A program made the position numbers and the translations under genes. A model generated the notes under the pieces. That model made no database searches. It was not told the DNA's origin and was given only the letters and a program-made list of their open reading frames with translations. Positions 16,690 through 25,773 of a stretch of DNA of 64,000 nucleotides are shown piece by piece (position 1 is the first letter of the stretch; every line of letters starts with the position of its first letter). Source of the DNA: Viridibacterium curvum (GTDB lineage: Bacteria; Pseudomonadota; Gammaproteobacteria; Burkholderiales; Rhodocyclaceae). The stretch spans positions 1-64,000 of the forward strand of contig NZ_BAABLD010000015.1 of assembly GCF_039544165.1 (NCBI RefSeq). Reading direction: 5' to 3'.

Positions 16690-19263
16690 TCAACCCTGTT
16701 CAGCCACGCGCCTGGCAATGTGCGCCAAGGCCTCATCCACCTGGTCGATGAGGATCAGGCTCAGGTCACCCGGCTGCAGCGCATCCATGGCCGTATCAAT
16801 GGCAACGAACTCGCCATGGATCTCCTGCGTCGTGCGCGTCCGTTTGGCGCCCTCCAGGCCCTGACGCAGCAGGGCCAGCACCTCGCCGTCGGCGCGGCCA
16901 CGCTGGCAGGCATCCTGGTACAGGATCACCTCGTCGAAAGCCTCGCCGAGGATTTCGGTCTGCTGGCGGATGTCCTCGTCGCGGCGATCACCCGCCCCGC
17001 TGATGACCACGCTGCGACGCTTGGCAGGGATCGCTTCGACCGCACGCACCAGCGCCTGGATGGCATCCGGATTGTGACCATAGTCGGCAATGACGGTCGC
17101 CCCACGGAAGTCGAAGACGTTGAAGCGGCCCGGTGCGTTGTCGGTGTCGCTGACAAAGCTCGCCAATCCCTCCGCAATCGCCTTCCACTCAATGCCGGCG
17201 CCCCAGGCTGCCGCCACTGAGGCCATCACGTTCTCGACCTGGAAGCCAATCGTGCCATTCCGCGTCAACGGCACCTGACTGAGCGGAATGCGCACGCTGG
17301 CGCTGCCCTCGCTGGCAACGATCTGGCGATCCTCGACATAGACCACGCGACGACCCTGTGCGCGGTGCGCCACGATGACGGGGTTGTGCGGGTCCAGCGC
17401 AAAGTAGATGACCGAGCCCGGGCAGTTGGCCGACATGGCCGCCACGATGGGATCCGCCGCGTTGAGCACCGCGTAGCCATTGGCGGACACGTTCTGCACG
17501 ATCACGCGCTTGAGCACGGCGAGGTCTTCCACCGTGGTGATGTAGTTGAGACCCAGGTGATCACCCATCCCGACGTTGGTGACGACCGCCACCTTGCAGC
17601 GGTCGAAGCCCAGGCCTTCGCGCAACATGCCACCACGCGCTGTCTCGAACACGGCCGCATCGACGTCAGGGTGAGCCAACACGTTGCGCGCACTGCGCGG
17701 GCCGCTGCAGTCACCGGTGTCGATGCGTTTGCCCTGCACGTAGATACCATCGGTATTGGTCATGCCGACACGCAGCCCCGCCGCGGCCAGCAGGTGCGCC
17801 GTAAGGCGCACCGTGGTGGTCTTGCCGTTGGTGCCCGTCACGGCCACCACCGGGATACGCCCATCGTCGCCCGGCGCGTAGAGCTCACTGACAATGGCTC
17901 CGCCCACGTCGCGACCCTTGCCGAACGAGGGCGAGAGGTGCATGCGCAGGCCCGGCGCAGCATTCACTTCGACGATGCCGCCGTGCTGCTCTTCGAGCGG
18001 GCGCAACACCGACTCACAGACCACGTCGACGCCGCACACATCCAGCCCGACCATCTGCGCCGCAGCGACAGCGCGTGCAGCCAGGTCAGGATGCACGTCA
18101 TCGGTGACGTCAGTCGCCGTGCCGCCCGTCGACAGGTTGGCGTTGTTGCGCAAGATCACGCGCAGGCCCTTGGCCGGCACCGAGTCCGGCTTCAAGCCCT
18201 GCATTTCGAGGCGTGCGACTGCAATGTCGTCGAAGCGGATCTTGGTCAGCGAGGTCGCATGACCTTCGCCACGGCGCGGATCCTTGTTCACTTCATCGAC
18301 CAGCTGACGCACGGTATGCACACCGTCACCGACCACGAGCGGCGGATCGCGACGCGCTGCCGCCACGAGGCGGGAGCCGACGACCAGCATGCGGAAATCA
18401 TGACCCGGCAGGTAGCGTTCGACGAGCACGTCGTCGCTGATCTCATGCGCAGTCTGATAGGCCGCAATGAGCCCTTCACGCGTCGTGATGTTGACCGTGA
18501 CACCCTTGCCCTGGTTGCCGTCTTGCGGCTTCACGACGACCGGCAGGCCGATCTCCTGCGCAGCCGCCCAGGCGTCGTCAGCATCGCGAGCCGGACGCCC
18601 CTTGGGCACCGGCACACCCGCCGCTTCAAGCAGCTTCTTGGTGAGTTCCTTGTCCTGTGCAATCGACTCGGCAATGGCGCTGGTGCGGTCGATCTCGGCC
18701 GCCTGGATACGGCGCTGTTTGCTACCCCAGCCGAACTGCACCATGCTGCCGCTGGTCAAGCGGCGATAAGGAATACCACGCGCCACGGCCGCGTGCACGA
18801 TGGAGCCGGTGGACGGCCCCAGGCGTACGTCCTCATCAAGATCCTGCAGGCTCTTCAGCGCACCCGGCAGATCGAAGCTCCCACCCGCCACAGCCGCTGC
18901 AATCAATTGCTCGGCCAGCGTCATCGCCAGACGTCCGACCTCCTCTTCGCTGTACTCGACCACCACCTGCCAGACGCCGTCGTCCGGGGTCGCCGTCGTG
19001 CGGCTGAAAGTCACCGGGCAACCTGCCTGCGCCTGCAGACTCAGCGCGGCCGTCTCCAGCACGTGGGCCAGCGAACGCCGCTCGCCGAAAGCCACAACCT
19101 TGATTTCGCCCAGCAACGGGAAAAGCTCGCGCAATCGCTGGTCGAAAGCGGAGCCCTCTTCCAGCTCGCACTCTGCCGCGTCACATTTGACGATGGCTTC
19201 GATCGAGGGGTGGCGACTCCAGAGGTTAGGGCCGCGCAGCGCGCGGATGCGGGAAACTTCCAT
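16690..19263 (-). CDS. cphA: Cyanophycin synthetase CphA
   Basis: The 857-aa enzyme builds cyanophycin, a nitrogen-storage polymer of poly-aspartate with arginine side chains, using two ATP-dependent activities. After an N-domain (1-160) comes an ATP-grasp domain (VVKPQDGNQGKGV; VNAAPGLRMHL) that adds aspartate or arginine. A Mur-ligase-like domain follows with an intact P-loop VTGTNGKTTT (Lys481) and an acidic C-terminal portion. Compared with its upstream paralogue it has lost half of the N-domain histidine motif: the corresponding stretch reads AHVLETAALS, with His86 and Glu90 of the paralogue replaced by Thr71 and Ser75. It lies 58 bases downstream of cphA' and is surely in the same operon. 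No cyanophycinase gene is visible nearby. Confidence 0.95.
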   Translation of the reverse strand: MEVSRIRALRGPNLWSRHPSIEAIVKCDAAECELEEGSAFDQRLRELFPLLGEIKVVAFGERRSLAHVLETAALSLQAQAGCPVTFSRTTATPDDGVWQVVVEYSEEEVGRLAMTLAEQLIAAAVAGGSFDLPGALKSLQDLDEDVRLGPSTGSIVHAAVARGIPYRRLTSGSMVQFGWGSKQRRIQAAEIDRTSAIAESIAQDKELTKKLLEAAGVPVPKGRPARDADDAWAAAQEIGLPVVVKPQDGNQGKGVTVNITTREGLIAAYQTAHEISDDVLVERYLPGHDFRMLVVGSRLVAAARRDPPLVVGDGVHTVRQLVDEVNKDPRRGEGHATSLTKIRFDDIAVARLEMQGLKPDSVPAKGLRVILRNNANLSTGGTATDVTDDVHPDLAARAVAAAQMVGLDVCGVDVVCESVLRPLEEQHGGIVEVNAAPGLRMHLSPSFGKGRDVGGAIVSELYAPGDDGRIPVVAVTGTNGKTTTVRLTAHLLAAAGLRVGMTNTDGIYVQGKRIDTGDCSGPRSARNVLAHPDVDAAVFETARGGMLREGLGFDRCKVAVVTNVGMGDHLGLNYITTVEDLAVLKRVIVQNVSANGYAVLNAADPIVAAMSANCPGSVIYFALDPHNPVIVAHRAQGRRVVYVEDRQIVASEGSASVRIPLSQVPLTRNGTIGFQVENVMASVAAAWGAGIEWKAIAEGLASFVSDTDNAPGRFNVFDFRGATVIADYGHNPDAIQALVRAVEAIPAKRRSVVISGAGDRRDEDIRQQTEILGEAFDEVILYQDACQRGRADGEVLALLRQGLEGAKRTRTTQEIHGEFVAIDTAMDALQPGDLSLILIDQVDEALAHIARRVAEQG

Positions 19264-19321
19264 CAGCTATGTCCTGTCGTTCTTGTCACGGTCGTGAATC
19301 GCTTCGTCATTCGCAGCGGCA

Positions 19322-21490
19322 TCAGCGCGCTCTGCGTTTGGTACTGGCCGGTTGGCCAAAAGCCGATTCGAAATTGTCAACGCCGGAGCCGATGGCCTCG
19401 GGCGTCAGACCCAGCGCCCAGGCGGCCGCCACGGCAGCCAGCGTGGCGCCCATGGGTTGCGGCACTCGTGCTGCCAGTGGCGTCTCCTGGTCCTTGCGGC
19501 ACAGCACGATGGCGCCATCGCGCCCCAGCACAACGCGGCCACCGGATTCGCGGTGCTCCAGCACACGCGGATTCTCCGGGTGCTGGCTATAGAAGATCAC
19601 CTCACCGTCGCAGTATTCGGCCAACGAAGCCACGGCTTCATCATCGGCGTTCAGTACGGCAGCGCCGTCCTCGAGCACGACGTCTACCTGGGTGCGCAGC
19701 ACGCCAGCAAGCTGGTCGGTGGTGAGCACATCGAAAGGCACCAGCGCATCACCCAGTTGCAGTGTCGTCACGACCCCCACGTTACAGCGGTCATACGGCA
19801 AGCCTTCGGCGAGGATGCTCTCGGGTGGTGTTTCGAACACGGCTGCCTGCACGTTGCGATTGATCAGCAAACGCTGACCCGCCTGCCAGTTGGCGCTGTC
19901 AGCCGATTCCACCTTGCGCCGGTCGAGGAACAAGCCTTCGCGACAGGCCACGCCAGCCTGCATGCCGCCCACGTGCAACAACCAAGCGACGAGGCGCGAG
20001 ACACGCGTGGTGTGCTCGGCACCGGTGACGCCCACCAGCGGGATGCGGCCGTTGTCACCATCGGGAAACAGGTGGTCAACGATGGGCACGCCGACCTGAC
20101 GCGGTGTGCCGTGCGCAGGCTGCAGGTGCATCAGCAGGCCGGGGCCCGCATTCACTTCGACGATGGCACCGCGCTGTTCAGCCAGCGGACGCGAAATGTC
20201 TTCGGCAACGAGGTCGACGCCCGCAATGTCGAGACCCACGATGCGCGCCGCCAGCGACACCACGGCGGCGACGTCCGGGTGCACCTTGTCGGTCACGTCG
20301 AAAGCCATATTGCCATTGGGCTGGATCAGCACACGCTGACCGTCGGCCGGCACGTCCTCGGGCTTGAGGCCCTGGCGCTGCAGTATCAGTACGATGCCGG
20401 GGAATTCCTGCAACGTGATCTTGCTGAGCGGAAACTCCTCTGCCTCACCGCGACGCGGGTCGGAATTGAGCTGCGACTCGATGAGGGCCAGCACGTCCTG
20501 CTTGCCATCACCGGTCACCCATGCGGCTTCGCCGCGCGCAGCCGCAACGACCTTGCCACCCACCACCAGAAGGCGGTGCTCGTCGCCACGCACGAAGCGC
20601 TCGACGATGACTTCGCTGCCCTCCTTCTCGGCCAGCGCAAAGGCGGCTTCGATGTCGGCCTTTTCGGTCAGGTTGAGTGCTACGCCACGACCATGGTTGG
20701 CGTCGCTGGGCTTGACCACCACCGGCAGGCCGATGGATTCGGCAGCTTCCCAAGCCTCCTCGGGACTGGCGACAATCTCGCCCTCGGGCACCGGCACGCC
20801 GCAAGAGGCGAGCAGGTTCTTGGTCAGATCCTTGTCGCTGGCAATGCTCTCTGCAATCGCACTGGTGCGGTCGGTTTCGGCCGTCCACACACGACGCTGA
20901 CGAGCGCCGTAGCCCAGCTGCACGAGGTTGCCACTGGTCAGGCGAATCGAGGGAATGCGCCGCTCCGTCGCCGCCTCGACGATGCAGTTGGTACTGGGGC
21001 CCAGGCACAGCGAATCAGCCAGCTCCTCGACCCGCGCCACGGCGGCCGTCACGTCGTAAGGCTTGTTGTCGATGGCGGCCATCACGAGGTCGCGGGCGGC
21101 CAGCAGGCCGGCGCGCGTCACTTCATCCTGCCGCGAACGCACCACGACCTTGTAGACGCCACGCTTCGAGGTGCTGCGCGCCTTGCCGAACCCCACCTTC
21201 TGGCCCGCAAGGTTGAGCAGCTCGATGGTGACGTGCTCAAGGATATGGCCGGGCCAGGTGCCTTCCTCGAGCCGGCGCAGGAAGCCACCGCGCTCGCCGT
21301 AGCTGCAACGGTGCTCGACCAGACCGGGCAACCAGCTGGAAAGGCGTTCGTAGAATCCAGGGAGGGTGTTGGACGGCGCGTCTTCGAGTTCGCCGATGTC
21401 GATCAGCGCTTCCAGCGCCGGGCGGTAGGTCCAGATGTTGGGGCCGCGCAGCGCGCGGATTTCCAGAATGTCGATGTCTCGTTTGCTCAT
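19322..21490 (-). CDS. CphA', shorter cyanophycin synthetase with a broken Mur P-loop
   Basis: The 722-aa paralogue shares the N-domain and ATP-grasp domain with CphA (VVKPSDANHGRGV; VNAGPGLLMHL). Its N-domain keeps GHILEHVTIE at 81-90, with His82, Glu85, His86 and Glu90. The Mur-like domain is truncated at the C-terminus and its P-loop reads GVTGAEHTT (487-495), lacking the lysine and GK(T/S) of an ATP site. In cyanobacteria, CphA2-type enzymes with one working ATP site polymerise beta-Asp-Arg dipeptides rather than free amino acids; the same degeneration suggests that function or a regulatory one here. It is first in the cphA'-cphA operon. A -10-like GATAAT lies at 21591-21586 without a good -35. 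Confidence 0.9.
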   Translation of the reverse strand: MSKRDIDILEIRALRGPNIWTYRPALEALIDIGELEDAPSNTLPGFYERLSSWLPGLVEHRCSYGERGGFLRRLEEGTWPGHILEHVTIELLNLAGQKVGFGKARSTSKRGVYKVVVRSRQDEVTRAGLLAARDLVMAAIDNKPYDVTAAVARVEELADSLCLGPSTNCIVEAATERRIPSIRLTSGNLVQLGYGARQRRVWTAETDRTSAIAESIASDKDLTKNLLASCGVPVPEGEIVASPEEAWEAAESIGLPVVVKPSDANHGRGVALNLTEKADIEAAFALAEKEGSEVIVERFVRGDEHRLLVVGGKVVAAARGEAAWVTGDGKQDVLALIESQLNSDPRRGEAEEFPLSKITLQEFPGIVLILQRQGLKPEDVPADGQRVLIQPNGNMAFDVTDKVHPDVAAVVSLAARIVGLDIAGVDLVAEDISRPLAEQRGAIVEVNAGPGLLMHLQPAHGTPRQVGVPIVDHLFPDGDNGRIPLVGVTGAEHTTRVSRLVAWLLHVGGMQAGVACREGLFLDRRKVESADSANWQAGQRLLINRNVQAAVFETPPESILAEGLPYDRCNVGVVTTLQLGDALVPFDVLTTDQLAGVLRTQVDVVLEDGAAVLNADDEAVASLAEYCDGEVIFYSQHPENPRVLEHRESGGRVVLGRDGAIVLCRKDQETPLAARVPQPMGATLAAVAAAWALGLTPEAIGSGVDNFESAFGQPASTKRRAR

Positions 21491-21725
21491 TCGTTACTCT
21501 GTTCAGCGACGGCAGCCCTGCGGGCCACCCTGTCGCGGCAACGGTGTCAACGCAGCAGGCGCCACGCGGGTTTACCGGAGGACGAATTATCCGCCAGAGC
21601 CCCCATTCCGGGGGAGGACGGTGGCAAACTGTGCGACCTTTTGTGCGACACCGCGGGGATTGCCAGCTTGCCAGCCCCCCGCAGAAGTCCGGCGGACAGA
21701 ACGCCGGCCGGGGACCCCGAATCAC
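21491..21725. promoter_or_regulatory. Divergent control region of the cyanophycin locus
   Basis: This 235-base gap separates leftward cphA'-cphA from the rightward exporter operon, so both promoters are here. A direct repeat TGTGCGAC at 21630-21637 and 21642-21649 has a 12-base period, close to one helical turn, and could be an operator. A GATAAT -10 candidate faces cphA'. No standard -35 was found for either direction. Confidence 0.4.
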
Positions 21726-23951
21726 ATGAGCGCCATCCAGACCACCGATGTTTCTGCCCGCGCGGACGGCTGCCTTGCCGAACTGACGCTCGACCTCGAC
21801 CCGCAACTGCGCTTCGCAAACGGCGAGCTGCAACTCACTGCGCAAGCCCTGCGCGTGCGCTTCAACAGCGCAGACGCCTGGCAGGAATGGCCCATCACCG
21901 CCGACCAGCGCCTGCAACTGGGCGACCATGCCGGCGTAGCCACACTGGAGCTGCTCGACAGCCACCGACGCCTCGCCGTCTGGCGCTTCACGCTGGCCCA
22001 GAACATCGCCGCGCAGCGGCTCTGCGACGAGTTCGAAGCGCTTGTCGACACGCTCAACCACAGGCCCGCCCCACCGCCCGATGACACCGAGCGCTGCCCC
22101 TCGTGCAAGGCCCCCCTGACGCCCGAAGATGACGAGTGCCCGGTGTGCAGCAAGGCCCTGCACACGCCCCCTTCCACCTGGACCCTGCTGCGCCTGTGGC
22201 GCTTCGCCAAGCCCTACAACGGCCAGCTGCTGGCGGGCTTCCTGCTGATGCTGGCGAGCACGGCAGCCACCCTGGTGCCGCCCTACCTCACCATGCCGCT
22301 GATGGATGACATCCTCATCCCCTTCCAGAACGGCCAGAGCATCGATCGCGGCCTTGTTACGCTCTATCTCGCCGGCCTCGCGGGTGCCGCGCTGCTGGCC
22401 TGGGCCCTGGGCTGGGCCAAGACCTACATCCTCGCGCTGGTGTCGGAACGCATCAGCGCCGACCTGCGCACCACGACCTACGAACACCTCATGCAGCTGT
22501 CGCTCGAATACTTCGGCGGCAAACGCACAGGTGACCTCATCTCGCGCGTCGGCACCGAGTCCGACCGCATCAGCGTGTTCCTGTCGCTGCATGCGCTGGA
22601 CTTCATCACCGATGTGCTGATGATCGTCATGACGGCGACCATCCTGTTCAGCATCAACCCCTGGCTGGCGCTGGTGACCCTGCTGCCCCTGCCCTTCATT
22701 GCCTGGATGATCCACCTCGTGCGCGACCGCCTGCGCACCGGCTTCGAGAAGATTGACCGCGTGTGGGGCGAAGTCACCAACGTGCTCGCCGACACCATTC
22801 CCGGCATTCGCGTCGTCAAGGCTTTCGCGCAAGAGGCACGCGAGACCAAGCGCTTCCGAGACGCCAACGCCCACAACCTCGCCATCAACGACCGTCTCAA
22901 CAAGACCTGGTCGCTGTTCTCGCCCACCGTCTCGCTGCTTACCGAACTGGGCCTGCTGGTGGTGTGGGCCTTCGGCATCTGGCAGGTGTCGCATCACGAC
23001 ATCACGGTCGGCACGCTGAGCGCCTTTCTCGCCTACATCGGCCGCTTCTACGGCCGTCTCGACTCGATGAGTCGCATTGTCTCGGTCACGCAGAAAGCCG
23101 CCGCCGGCGCCAAGCGCATCTTCGACATTCTCGACCACGTCTCCAGCGTGCCGGAACCCACCAGGCCCGTGCATCTGGCGCAGATCAGCGGACAGATCAG
23201 CGCACATGACATCGGCTTCCGCTATGGCAACCGCTCGGTGCTGCGGGGCGTGAGTCTCGACATCCAGCCCGGCGAAATGATCGGCCTCGTCGGCCACAGC
23301 GGCTCGGGCAAGAGCACGCTGGTGAACCTGATCTGCCGTTTCTACGACGTCAGCGAAGGCAGCCTGCGCGTCGATGGTGTCGACATCCGCTCGCTGCCGA
23401 TTGCCGAATTCCGCCAGCACATCGGTCTGGTGCTGCAGGAACCCTTCCTGTTCTTCGGCACCATCGCCGAGAACATCGCCTACGGCAAGCCCCACGCCAC
23501 GCGGCAGGAGATCATCGCTGCCGCGCGCGCGGCCCACGCCCATGAATTCATTTTGCGTCTGCCGCAAGGCTACGACTCGCTGGTCGGCGAGCGCGGTCAG
23601 GGCCTCTCCGGTGGCGAACGGCAGCGCATCTCGATTGCGCGTGCGCTGCTCATCAACCCGCGCATCCTCATCCTCGACGAAGCCACCTCCGCCGTCGACA
23701 CCGAGACCGAAAAGGAAATCCAGCGCGCACTCGACAACCTCGTCAAGGGTCGCACCACCATCGCCATTGCTCACCGTCTGTCCACGCTGCAGAAGGCGGA
23801 CCGCCTGGTCGTCATGGACCGCGGCCAGATCGTCGAGATCGGCCCGCACGACGCGCTGATGGAGCGCCGCGGGCACTACTGGCGCCTCTACCAGGCACAG
23901 GCGCGTCACGAGGCGCAAGCCGCCGAACACGCTCTTGCAGGAGGCCAATGA
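21726..23951 (+). CDS. Cyanophycin-locus ABC exporter with N-terminal zinc ribbon
   Basis: The 741-aa protein is a fused membrane-ATPase half-transporter with an unusual front end. Residues 1-115 form a beta-rich soluble domain. Then comes a zinc-ribbon-like CPSCKAPLTPEDDECPVC, followed by a six-helix export-type membrane domain (about 150-470) and an ATPase domain with Walker A GHSGSGKST, signature LSGGERQRIS, Walker B ILILDEATSAVD and the AHRLS H-loop. Exporters of this type occur beside cphA in betaproteobacteria, always with a DUF1854 partner. The substrate is unknown; arginine- or aspartate-containing peptides are a natural guess. I took the ATG at 21726; it overlaps the next gene by four bases. 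Confidence 0.88.
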   Translation: MSAIQTTDVSARADGCLAELTLDLDPQLRFANGELQLTAQALRVRFNSADAWQEWPITADQRLQLGDHAGVATLELLDSHRRLAVWRFTLAQNIAAQRLCDEFEALVDTLNHRPAPPPDDTERCPSCKAPLTPEDDECPVCSKALHTPPSTWTLLRLWRFAKPYNGQLLAGFLLMLASTAATLVPPYLTMPLMDDILIPFQNGQSIDRGLVTLYLAGLAGAALLAWALGWAKTYILALVSERISADLRTTTYEHLMQLSLEYFGGKRTGDLISRVGTESDRISVFLSLHALDFITDVLMIVMTATILFSINPWLALVTLLPLPFIAWMIHLVRDRLRTGFEKIDRVWGEVTNVLADTIPGIRVVKAFAQEARETKRFRDANAHNLAINDRLNKTWSLFSPTVSLLTELGLLVVWAFGIWQVSHHDITVGTLSAFLAYIGRFYGRLDSMSRIVSVTQKAAAGAKRIFDILDHVSSVPEPTRPVHLAQISGQISAHDIGFRYGNRSVLRGVSLDIQPGEMIGLVGHSGSGKSTLVNLICRFYDVSEGSLRVDGVDIRSLPIAEFRQHIGLVLQEPFLFFGTIAENIAYGKPHATRQEIIAAARAAHAHEFILRLPQGYDSLVGERGQGLSGGERQRISIARALLINPRILILDEATSAVDTETEKEIQRALDNLVKGRTTIAIAHRLSTLQKADRLVVMDRGQIVEIGPHDALMERRGHYWRLYQAQARHEAQAAEHALAGGQ

Positions 23952-24418
23952 TGACGACCACCGTCACGCTCAGCCGCAACCCCTTCGGCCATCTCGTCGC
24001 CACGCTCGCCGATGGCAGCGTGCATGAGTCCGTCACGCCCGTGCGCGCTTTCCCGATTGCTGCGCCAGATGAAGGCTTCTCGCTGACCGGCCACGATGGT
24101 CACGAAGTCGCGTGGCTGGATCGTCTCGACCAGCTCGATGCTGCGAGCCGCGCGTTGATCGAAGAAGAACTCGCCAGCCGCGAGTTCATGCCCGAGATCC
24201 GCCACATCCGCAGCGTCAGTACCTTCGCCACACCCAGCCAGTGGACGGTTGACACCGATCGCGGCGAGTTCAGCTTCACGTTGAAGGGCGAAGAAGACAT
24301 CCGCCGCGTGGGCGGCGACACCCTGCTGATCGCCGACAGCCACGGCGTGCAGTTCCTGATCCGCCATCGGCTGCAGATGGACCGGCACAGCCGTCGCATC
24401 CTGGATCGCTTCCTGTGA
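23948..24418 (+). CDS. DUF1854 protein, partner of the cyanophycin-locus exporter
   Basis: The 156-aa protein fits DUF1854: an N-terminal VTLSRNPFGHLVATLADGS, a central GFSLTGHDGHEVAWLDRLDQL and a C-terminal FSLKGEED-like segment with IADSHGVQFLIRHRLQMDRHS. There is no signal peptide or membrane helix, so it is cytoplasmic. Its biochemical role is uncharacterised. Genomic association with cphA and with the ABC protein encoded just upstream (ATGA overlap) suggests a transporter accessory subunit. The first domain of the exporter appears similar in style (beta-rich, WPITADQRL), so the two may interact or share ancestry; that is inference. ATG could be 23948 or 23951. Confidence 0.85.
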   Translation: MMTTTVTLSRNPFGHLVATLADGSVHESVTPVRAFPIAAPDEGFSLTGHDGHEVAWLDRLDQLDAASRALIEEELASREFMPEIRHIRSVSTFATPSQWTVDTDRGEFSFTLKGEEDIRRVGGDTLLIADSHGVQFLIRHRLQMDRHSRRILDRFL

Positions 24419-24798
24419 TTCGCAGCCTTCTCCTCATCGCGCTGGCAGCAAGCCTGCATGGCAATGCGCAAGCCGCCAGCAAGGTCGTCTGCCACGTGAC
24501 CTACGGTGGCGCCGCGCAGCGCATCGAAGCCCAGCCCGTTGCCTCGCCCTACAAGGTGCCGGTCGTCGAGATCGGCTCCTATTTCCTGTTCCGCATTGTC
24601 CTGCAGACCGCGCCGCGCGAGCTCGCCGCAGCCAAGATCTACACCTACGCCGACCAGGAAGACTCGCCCGTCATCATCCACCAGGCCAGCCACCCCTGGC
24701 CCGCCGCAAACCGTCGCCAATACGGCTTCACCGGCCTGCAGCGCGTCTATGAGCCGATGCGCGACGGCGAACTCGAATACTGGTGCGAGGCCCGCTGA
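24415..24798 (+). CDS. Small secreted protein of unknown function in the cyanophycin-locus operon
   Basis: I do not recognise this 127-aa protein. It begins at a GTG overlapping the DUF1854 stop (GTGA) and has a clear signal peptide (MIRSLLLIALAASLHGNAQA), so it is exported. The mature part of about 107 residues has two cysteines (in KVVCHVTYGG and LEYWCEAR) that could form a disulphide. It is beta-rich in character, with many aromatic residues (YFLFRIVLQ, RRQYGFTGLQ). Its position between transporter genes and CapA suggests a periplasmic accessory. It ends sharing one base with the next start. Confidence 0.65.
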   Translation: MIRSLLLIALAASLHGNAQAASKVVCHVTYGGAAQRIEAQPVASPYKVPVVEIGSYFLFRIVLQTAPRELAAAKIYTYADQEDSPVIIHQASHPWPAANRRQYGFTGLQRVYEPMRDGELEYWCEAR

Positions 24799-25760
24799 TG
24801 CTGCGTCTCCTTGTGCTATTGCTCAGCCTTGGCATCACCACCGCGCACGCTGCCGGGCCGCGCACACTGAGTCTGGCCTTCGGCGGCGACATCATGCTCG
24901 ACGACGGCCCCGGACGCGTCATCGCCAACGGCGGCGACCCACTGCGCCACATCGCACCCTGGCTCGCCGGGGCGGACTACCGCATCGCCAATCTCGAAGT
25001 GCCCGTGGCGACCGTCGGCAAACCCCTGGCGAGCAAAATCTTTACCTTCCGCGCCCGGCCCGAGACGCTCAAACTCGTGCGCGGCCGCTTCGACGCCGTG
25101 TCGGTCGCCAACAACCACGCGGGTGACTATGGCAAGGCGGCCTTCCTCGAGACGCTGCAACACCTCGACGCGTACGGCATCGCGCGCTTCGGCGGCGGCC
25201 GCAATCTCGAGGAAGCCCATGCACCGCTGTGGATTGAACGCAATGGCCTGCGCATCGCCGTGCTCGGCTACAACGAGTTCAAGCCCCGCAGCTTCGAAGC
25301 CGGCCCCAGCTGGCCCGGCGTCGCCTGGAGCGAAGACAGCCACGTCGTGGCCGACATCCGCGCGGCGCGCAAGGCCGGCGCCGACCTCGTCATCCCCTTC
25401 ATGCACTGGGGCTGGGAACGCGAACCCGACCCGACCGAGCGCCAGCGCCGCCTCGCCCGCCTGATGATCGACGCCGGCGCAGACGCCGTGGTCGGCACCC
25501 ATCCCCACATCACCCAGGGCGCCGAGATCCATCGCGGCAAGCCCATCATCTACAGCCTTGGCAACCTCGTCTTCGACAGCTTCCAGAGCGACGCGCTGCG
25601 CACCGGCTGGCTGCTGCGGCTTGAACTCGACGCACACGGCGTCACGAGCTGGCGCACGCAAACCGTGTTCATGGACGCAGACGGCGTACCCGAGCTGCGC
25701 GACTCCCCCAGCCCCTGCGGCCGACGCGGCCAAATCGAAGTGCAGCAATGCACGCCCTGA
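24798..25760 (+). CDS. CapA-family protein (poly-gamma-glutamate synthesis-like phosphoesterase fold)
   Basis: The 320-aa protein has a signal peptide (MLRLLVLLLSLGITTAHA) and the CapA/PgsA metallophosphoesterase-like core: LAFGGDIMLDDGPG, IANLEVPV, VSVANNHAGDYG, VIPFMHWGWE and VGTHPHITQG. In Bacillus, CapA takes part in poly-gamma-glutamate assembly and export; in Gram-negatives the family is widespread with unclear function. Most metal-ligand positions (GD, NNH, GxHPH) are present. The start shares TGATG with the previous stop, so coupling is tight. In a cyanophycin neighbourhood, action on an amino-acid polymer in the periplasm is an attractive but unproven idea. Confidence 0.85.
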   Translation: MLRLLVLLLSLGITTAHAAGPRTLSLAFGGDIMLDDGPGRVIANGGDPLRHIAPWLAGADYRIANLEVPVATVGKPLASKIFTFRARPETLKLVRGRFDAVSVANNHAGDYGKAAFLETLQHLDAYGIARFGGGRNLEEAHAPLWIERNGLRIAVLGYNEFKPRSFEAGPSWPGVAWSEDSHVVADIRAARKAGADLVIPFMHWGWEREPDPTERQRRLARLMIDAGADAVVGTHPHITQGAEIHRGKPIIYSLGNLVFDSFQSDALRTGWLLRLELDAHGVTSWRTQTVFMDADGVPELRDSPSPCGRRGQIEVQQCTP

Positions 25761-25773
25761 TCAAGGACATCCC

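Noticed and set aside
21237..23948. Very long open frame on the minus strand opposite the ABC exporter (and similar ones opposite alaS and cphA)
   Set aside because: Antisense frames stay open in GC-rich DNA. Their translations have no recognisable domains and the opposite strand encodes clear conserved proteins.
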